Source: Sphingorhabdus_B arenilitoris
GTDB lineage: Bacteria; Pseudomonadota; Alphaproteobacteria; Sphingomonadales; Sphingomonadaceae
Reading direction: 5' to 3'
Assembly (NCBI RefSeq): GCF_042651485.1
Contig: NZ_JBHSDH010000013.1
Location: forward strand, 248,001 to 312,000
Length of the DNA: 64,000 bases
The notes beneath the pieces were generated by a model. That model saw only the letters and a list, made by a program, of their open reading frames with translations, was not told where the DNA came from and did not search any database. The translations under genes were made by a program, and so were the position numbers. Positions 61,164-64,000 of this stretch are shown piece after piece. The stretch's first letter is position 1. Every line of letters begins with the position of its first letter.

Positions 61164-62246
61164 ATGGCAGCAAGCCTTAAAGTGATAGAAACGGGGAAGC
61201 AGAAAATGAAGGATTCGGAACGGGAAAAAGCGCTTGAAGCTGCATTGGCGCAGATTGACCGCGCCTTTGGTAAAGGCTCCGCAATGAAGCTGGGCAGCCG
61301 GGAAGCTATCACGATCGATGCGATCTCCACTGGTTCTTTGGGGTTGGATATCGCGCTTGGCATCGGCGGTCTGCCGAAAGGACGGGTGATTGAGATTTAC
61401 GGTCCGGAAAGCTCGGGCAAGACGACATTGACCTTGCACGCGATTGCCGAGGCGCAAAAGCTGGGCGGGACAGCGGCTTTCATCGATGCGGAACACGCAC
61501 TTGATCCCGTTTATGCGAAAAAATTGGGTGTAGATATCGATAATTTGATCGTATCGCAGCCCGATACAGGCGAGCAGGCGCTTGAAATAGCCGATACTTT
61601 GGTACGATCGGGCGCGATAGACATTTTGGTCATCGACTCGGTCGCGGCGCTGGTCCCGCGCGCTGAAATTGAGGGTGAAATGGGCGACAGTCATGTCGGC
61701 CTGCAGGCCCGTTTGATGAGCCAGGCGTTACGGAAAATCACCGGATCGATCAGCCGGTCGAACACGATGGTAATTTTCATCAACCAAATACGGATGAAAA
61801 TTGGCGTCATGTACGGCTCGCCCGAAACCACGACGGGTGGTAATGCGCTGAAATTCTATGCGTCGGTTCGTCTGGATATCCGCCGCACGGGGCAGGTGAA
61901 AGACAGGGAAGATATTGTTGGCAATGCCACCCGCGTCAAAGTGGTAAAAAATAAGGTGGCGCCGCCGTTCAAACAGGTCGAATTTGATATCATGTATGGC
62001 ACCGGTATTTCCAAAACCGGTGAGCTGCTCGATCTGGGCGTCAAGGCTGGGCTAGTTGAAAAATCAGGTAGCTGGTTCAGCTATGATTCGGTTCGCATTG
62101 GGCAAGGCCGCGAAAACAGCAAGCAATGGCTGCTCGACAATCCGGAAATGGCTGACAAGTTGGAAGCTGCTATTCGCGGTAAAACCGATGCTGTTGCCGA
62201 AGAAATGCTGACCAATCCGGAAATGGACACGGATGATAGTGAGTAA
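61164..62246 (+). CDS. recA: Recombinase RecA
   Basis: Strand exchange and SOS coprotease. From the ATG at 61164, with CAGGAGATGG before it, the product has 360 residues, normal length; an in-frame ATG at 61131 lacks support. The core is complete: AFGKGSAMKLG, Walker A GPESSGKTTL, IDAEHALDPVYAKKLGVD, and LIVSQPDTGEQALEI. ALRKITGSISRSNTMVIFIN is the region around L2, and the acidic C-terminal end (NPEMDTDDSE) is usual. An SOS box lies upstream. Confidence 0.98.
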   Translation: MAASLKVIETGKQKMKDSEREKALEAALAQIDRAFGKGSAMKLGSREAITIDAISTGSLGLDIALGIGGLPKGRVIEIYGPESSGKTTLTLHAIAEAQKLGGTAAFIDAEHALDPVYAKKLGVDIDNLIVSQPDTGEQALEIADTLVRSGAIDILVIDSVAALVPRAEIEGEMGDSHVGLQARLMSQALRKITGSISRSNTMVIFINQIRMKIGVMYGSPETTTGGNALKFYASVRLDIRRTGQVKDREDIVGNATRVKVVKNKVAPPFKQVEFDIMYGTGISKTGELLDLGVKAGLVEKSGSWFSYDSVRIGQGRENSKQWLLDNPEMADKLEAAIRGKTDAVAEEMLTNPEMDTDDSE

Positions 62247-62433
62247 GTTCAAGCTCTTGATTGCATAGGCTTGATTATGGGTAATCCAGCGCGTCATTTC
62301 CTTTATCGGATATGACGTGCTGGGTGTCCTGGACTAGGCTCGTTCCGTCTTGGCTGTGCCCGATTAGGCCGGACTAGACTAGACTCGACCGATATCCGGC
62401 TGGGCGCACGCTTGTAATAGTCATTTTTTAACC

Positions 62434-62459
62434 CCGCCTCCTCTCCCCGGAGGAGGCGG
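62434..62459. terminator. GC-rich hairpin downstream of recA
   Basis: CCGCCTCCTC pairs with GAGGAGGCGG around a six-base loop. No T-run follows, so the stem alone is not a classical terminator; it could protect a 3' end. Confidence 0.4.
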
Positions 62460-62491
62460 ACGTGCGCTTCGGTAAACGAGGCTGCGCAACT

Positions 62492-62525
62492 GGCCCGCTT
62501 CGACCCCACCCCGAAGCGGGCCTTT
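62492..62525 (+). terminator. Terminator-like stem before the GST gene
   Basis: GGCCCGCTTCG (62492-62502) pairs perfectly with CGAAGCGGGCC (62512-62522), 11 bp with a nine-base loop, followed by TTTATC. Likely stops transcription from the recA side. Confidence 0.65.
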
Positions 62526-62587
62526 ATCGCTTGGCCATTGCTGCTGCGGCGTTTATGACCGCCGAATAATGAAAGAGGAGCCCCATC

Positions 62588-63214
62588 ATGACCCTGAAAA
62601 TCCATCATCTGAATAATAGCCGTTCACAGCGCATTTTATGGCTGTTGGAGGAATTGGGCGCGGATTATGAAATTATCCACCACCAACGCGACGCTGAAAC
62701 CAATCTCGCACCGCCGAGCCTGACCGCAATTCATCCGCTCGGCAAATCGCCGATGATCGATGATGATGGCATGCTGGTTTGCGAGTCGGGTGCGATTACC
62801 GAATATTTGTGTGAACGTCATGGCGGTGAACATCTTGTCCCGGCAAAGGGCACAGAAAAGCATATCCGCTATCTCGAATGGCTGCATTTTGCGGAAGGCT
62901 CTGCGATGACGCCAATCTTGCTGCGGCTCTATACTGCGCGATTGGGTGAAGCGGCAGCTCCTTTGGAACCGCGTATAAGCGAGCAGCTACAGTCGCATTT
63001 CCAATATATGGAGGATTCGATTCAACCATCGGGTTATTTTGTCGGCGACAGTTTAACCGGCGCGGATATTATGATGATTTTCCCCGCCGAAGTTGCGATC
63101 ATGCAAGGCTATGGCGCGAAAATGCCAAAATTGGCGGCCTTTGTGAAAATGGTCCATGCCATGCCCAGTTATCAGGCCGCGCTGGCAAAGGGCGGGCCTT
63201 ACGCATATGCTTGA
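62588..63214 (+). CDS. gst: Glutathione S-transferase
   Basis: A 208-residue two-domain GST. The N-terminal thioredoxin fold has NNSRSQRILWLLEELGADYE with the catalytic-type serine, and IHPLGKSPMIDDDGMLVCESGAITEYL holds the cis-proline and the ESGAI glutathione-binding motif. The C-terminal all-helical domain has a GDSLTGADIMMIFPAE hydrophobic staple region. AAAGAGGAG precedes the ATG. Substrate unknown. It is separate from recA and alaS. Confidence 0.92.
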   Translation: MTLKIHHLNNSRSQRILWLLEELGADYEIIHHQRDAETNLAPPSLTAIHPLGKSPMIDDDGMLVCESGAITEYLCERHGGEHLVPAKGTEKHIRYLEWLHFAEGSAMTPILLRLYTARLGEAAAPLEPRISEQLQSHFQYMEDSIQPSGYFVGDSLTGADIMMIFPAEVAIMQGYGAKMPKLAAFVKMVHAMPSYQAALAKGGPYAYA

Positions 63215-63334
63215 CGCTCCCATCGGGAAATAGCTGTCTTGGCTGGGGATATGATGCATTTTTTGCTGTCTAATCCTCGGCGCAGCATCATCTTCCCCTT
63301 GTAAGCTTTTTAGACGTCGCCTAAGTCGCTTTCC

Positions 63335-64000
63335 ATGAGTTCGACCAATGATATCCGCCGCGCATTCCTCGATTATTTCGCGGGCGCAGGCCATGAGCCG
63401 GTGCAGTCTGCACCGCTGGTTCCCTATAATGATCCGACATTGATGTTCGTCAATGCGGGAATGGTGCCATTTAAGAATGTTTTTACCGGCCTTGAGAGCC
63501 GCGAAACGCCGCGCGCGACATCGTCGCAAAAATGCGTGCGGGCAGGCGGAAAGCATAATGACCTCGACAATGTCGGCTATACCGCGCGGCATCATACTTT
63601 TTTTGAAATGCTCGGCAATTTTTCCTTCGGCGATTATTTTAAGGAAGATGCGATCCGCCATGCTTGGACGTTGTTGACAAAGGTTTGGGGCATTGATCCG
63701 GCTCGGTTAACCGCAACGGTATATCACACCGATGATGAAGCCTTTGCTCTGTGGCAGAAAATCGCAGGTCTTCCCGAAGAGCGGATTATCCGCATTGCAA
63801 CCAATGACAATTTCTGGTCGATGGGCGACACTGGACCATGCGGGCCATGTAGCGAGATATTCTTTGACCATGGCGATCATATTCCCGGCGGTCCTCCCGG
63901 GAGCCCAGATGAAGATGGCGACCGTTTTGTGGAAATCTGGAACCTGGTTTTCATGCAATATGAACGGCATGAAGATGGCAGCCAGACCGATCTGCCGCGG
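63335..64000 (+). CDS. alaS: Alanyl-tRNA synthetase (5' part)
   Basis: The first 222 residues of AlaRS, cut by the right edge of the window; the full protein has about 880 residues. It begins SSTNDIRRAFLDYFAGAGH and contains PTLMFVNAGMVPFKNVF, SQKCVRAGGKHNDLDNVG and HHTFFEMLGNFSFGDYFK, the class II catalytic core, then NDNFWSMGDTGPCGPCSEI. The stop lies outside. recA followed by alaS is a common proteobacterial order; here a GST gene lies between them. Confidence 0.97.
   Translation, partial: MSSTNDIRRAFLDYFAGAGHEPVQSAPLVPYNDPTLMFVNAGMVPFKNVFTGLESRETPRATSSQKCVRAGGKHNDLDNVGYTARHHTFFEMLGNFSFGDYFKEDAIRHAWTLLTKVWGIDPARLTATVYHTDDEAFALWQKIAGLPEERIIRIATNDNFWSMGDTGPCGPCSEIFFDHGDHIPGGPPGSPDEDGDRFVEIWNLVFMQYERHEDGSQTDLPR

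Larger units (their letters stand above)
62247..62587. other. Non-coding region between recA and the GST gene
   Basis: About 340 bases without a convincing gene. It holds a near palindrome at 62248-62262, short tandem copies of GACTA at 62371-62386, a GC-rich hairpin at 62434-62459 and a strong terminator-like stem at 62492-62525. The composition is C/T-rich and unlike the coding regions. Confidence 0.5.

Noticed and set aside
62303..62608. Minus-strand open frame of 101 codons in the recA-GST gap
   Set aside because: Low-complexity product spanning the terminator stems and overlapping the GST start; not credible as a gene.

Overview
The window reads as core chromosome of an alphaproteobacterium, most likely a member of the Sphingomonadales (Sphingorhabdus/Sphingopyxis-like). 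The evidence is a CckA-type hybrid kinase next to recA, an alphaproteobacterial SOS box (GTTC-N7-GTTC), a full cbb3 oxidase cluster with an FNR-type regulator and FNR box, and an envelope cluster that runs directly from skp to fabZ with no lpxD or lpxA. The last point fits sphingomonads, which use glycosphingolipids instead of LPS. Genus is inference; no 16S is present. Genes are densely packed, with many 1-17 nt overlaps. I found no integrase, insertion sequence, prophage or CRISPR array.

Layout. 1-4484: end of a serine hydrolase, a PilZ protein, a methyltransferase, then dnaX-ybaB. 4609-7454: lon and an HU gene. 7616-10048: a small membrane protein, then rpsB-tsf with a structured leader. 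10160-19454: a long run pyrH-frr-uppS-cdsA-dxr-rseP-bamA-skp-fabZ, then rpmE. This joins translation restart, undecaprenyl phosphate, CDP-diacylglycerol and isoprenoid supply to outer-membrane protein assembly. 19571-22364: tRNA-His, an S41-type peptidase on the opposite strand, and a leucine-dehydrogenase-like gene. 22446-27279: cytochrome c maturation genes ccmCDEFGH plus a ccmI-like gene. 27441-32660: an M48 lipoprotein protease, two orphan Flp pilins, mutT, a BioC/NDUFAF5-like methyltransferase divergent from comF-grx-DUF1178, and tRNA-Arg.

32742-42891 is a complete microaerobic respiration block: an FNR-type regulator, an FNR box, ccoNOQP, ccoGHIS, a small cysteine-rich secreted protein, and a HemN-like gene. 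The upstream ccm genes supply the c-type cytochromes this oxidase needs, so the two blocks are functionally linked. 42895-43255 holds a decayed ccdAB toxin-antitoxin pair with a frameshift, an in-frame stop, a lost ccdB start and a truncated toxin. 43267-54457 holds a small secreted protein, purN fused to an MmcQ/YjbR domain, purM, a proline-tailed secreted protein, hdaA, rnd, aspS, ppk2, greB and a lytic transglycosylase. 54547-64000 holds dapA-smpB-DUF2062, an M13 peptidase, cckA, recA with its SOS box, a GST and the 5' part of alaS.

I did not find a convincing new defence or mobile system. The best items for a second look are the ccdAB relic, the purN-MmcQ fusion, the cysteine-rich protein inside the cbb3 cluster, the rpsB leader, and the shortened bam/fab cluster. 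All calls come from reading the sequence by eye; no database search was run.
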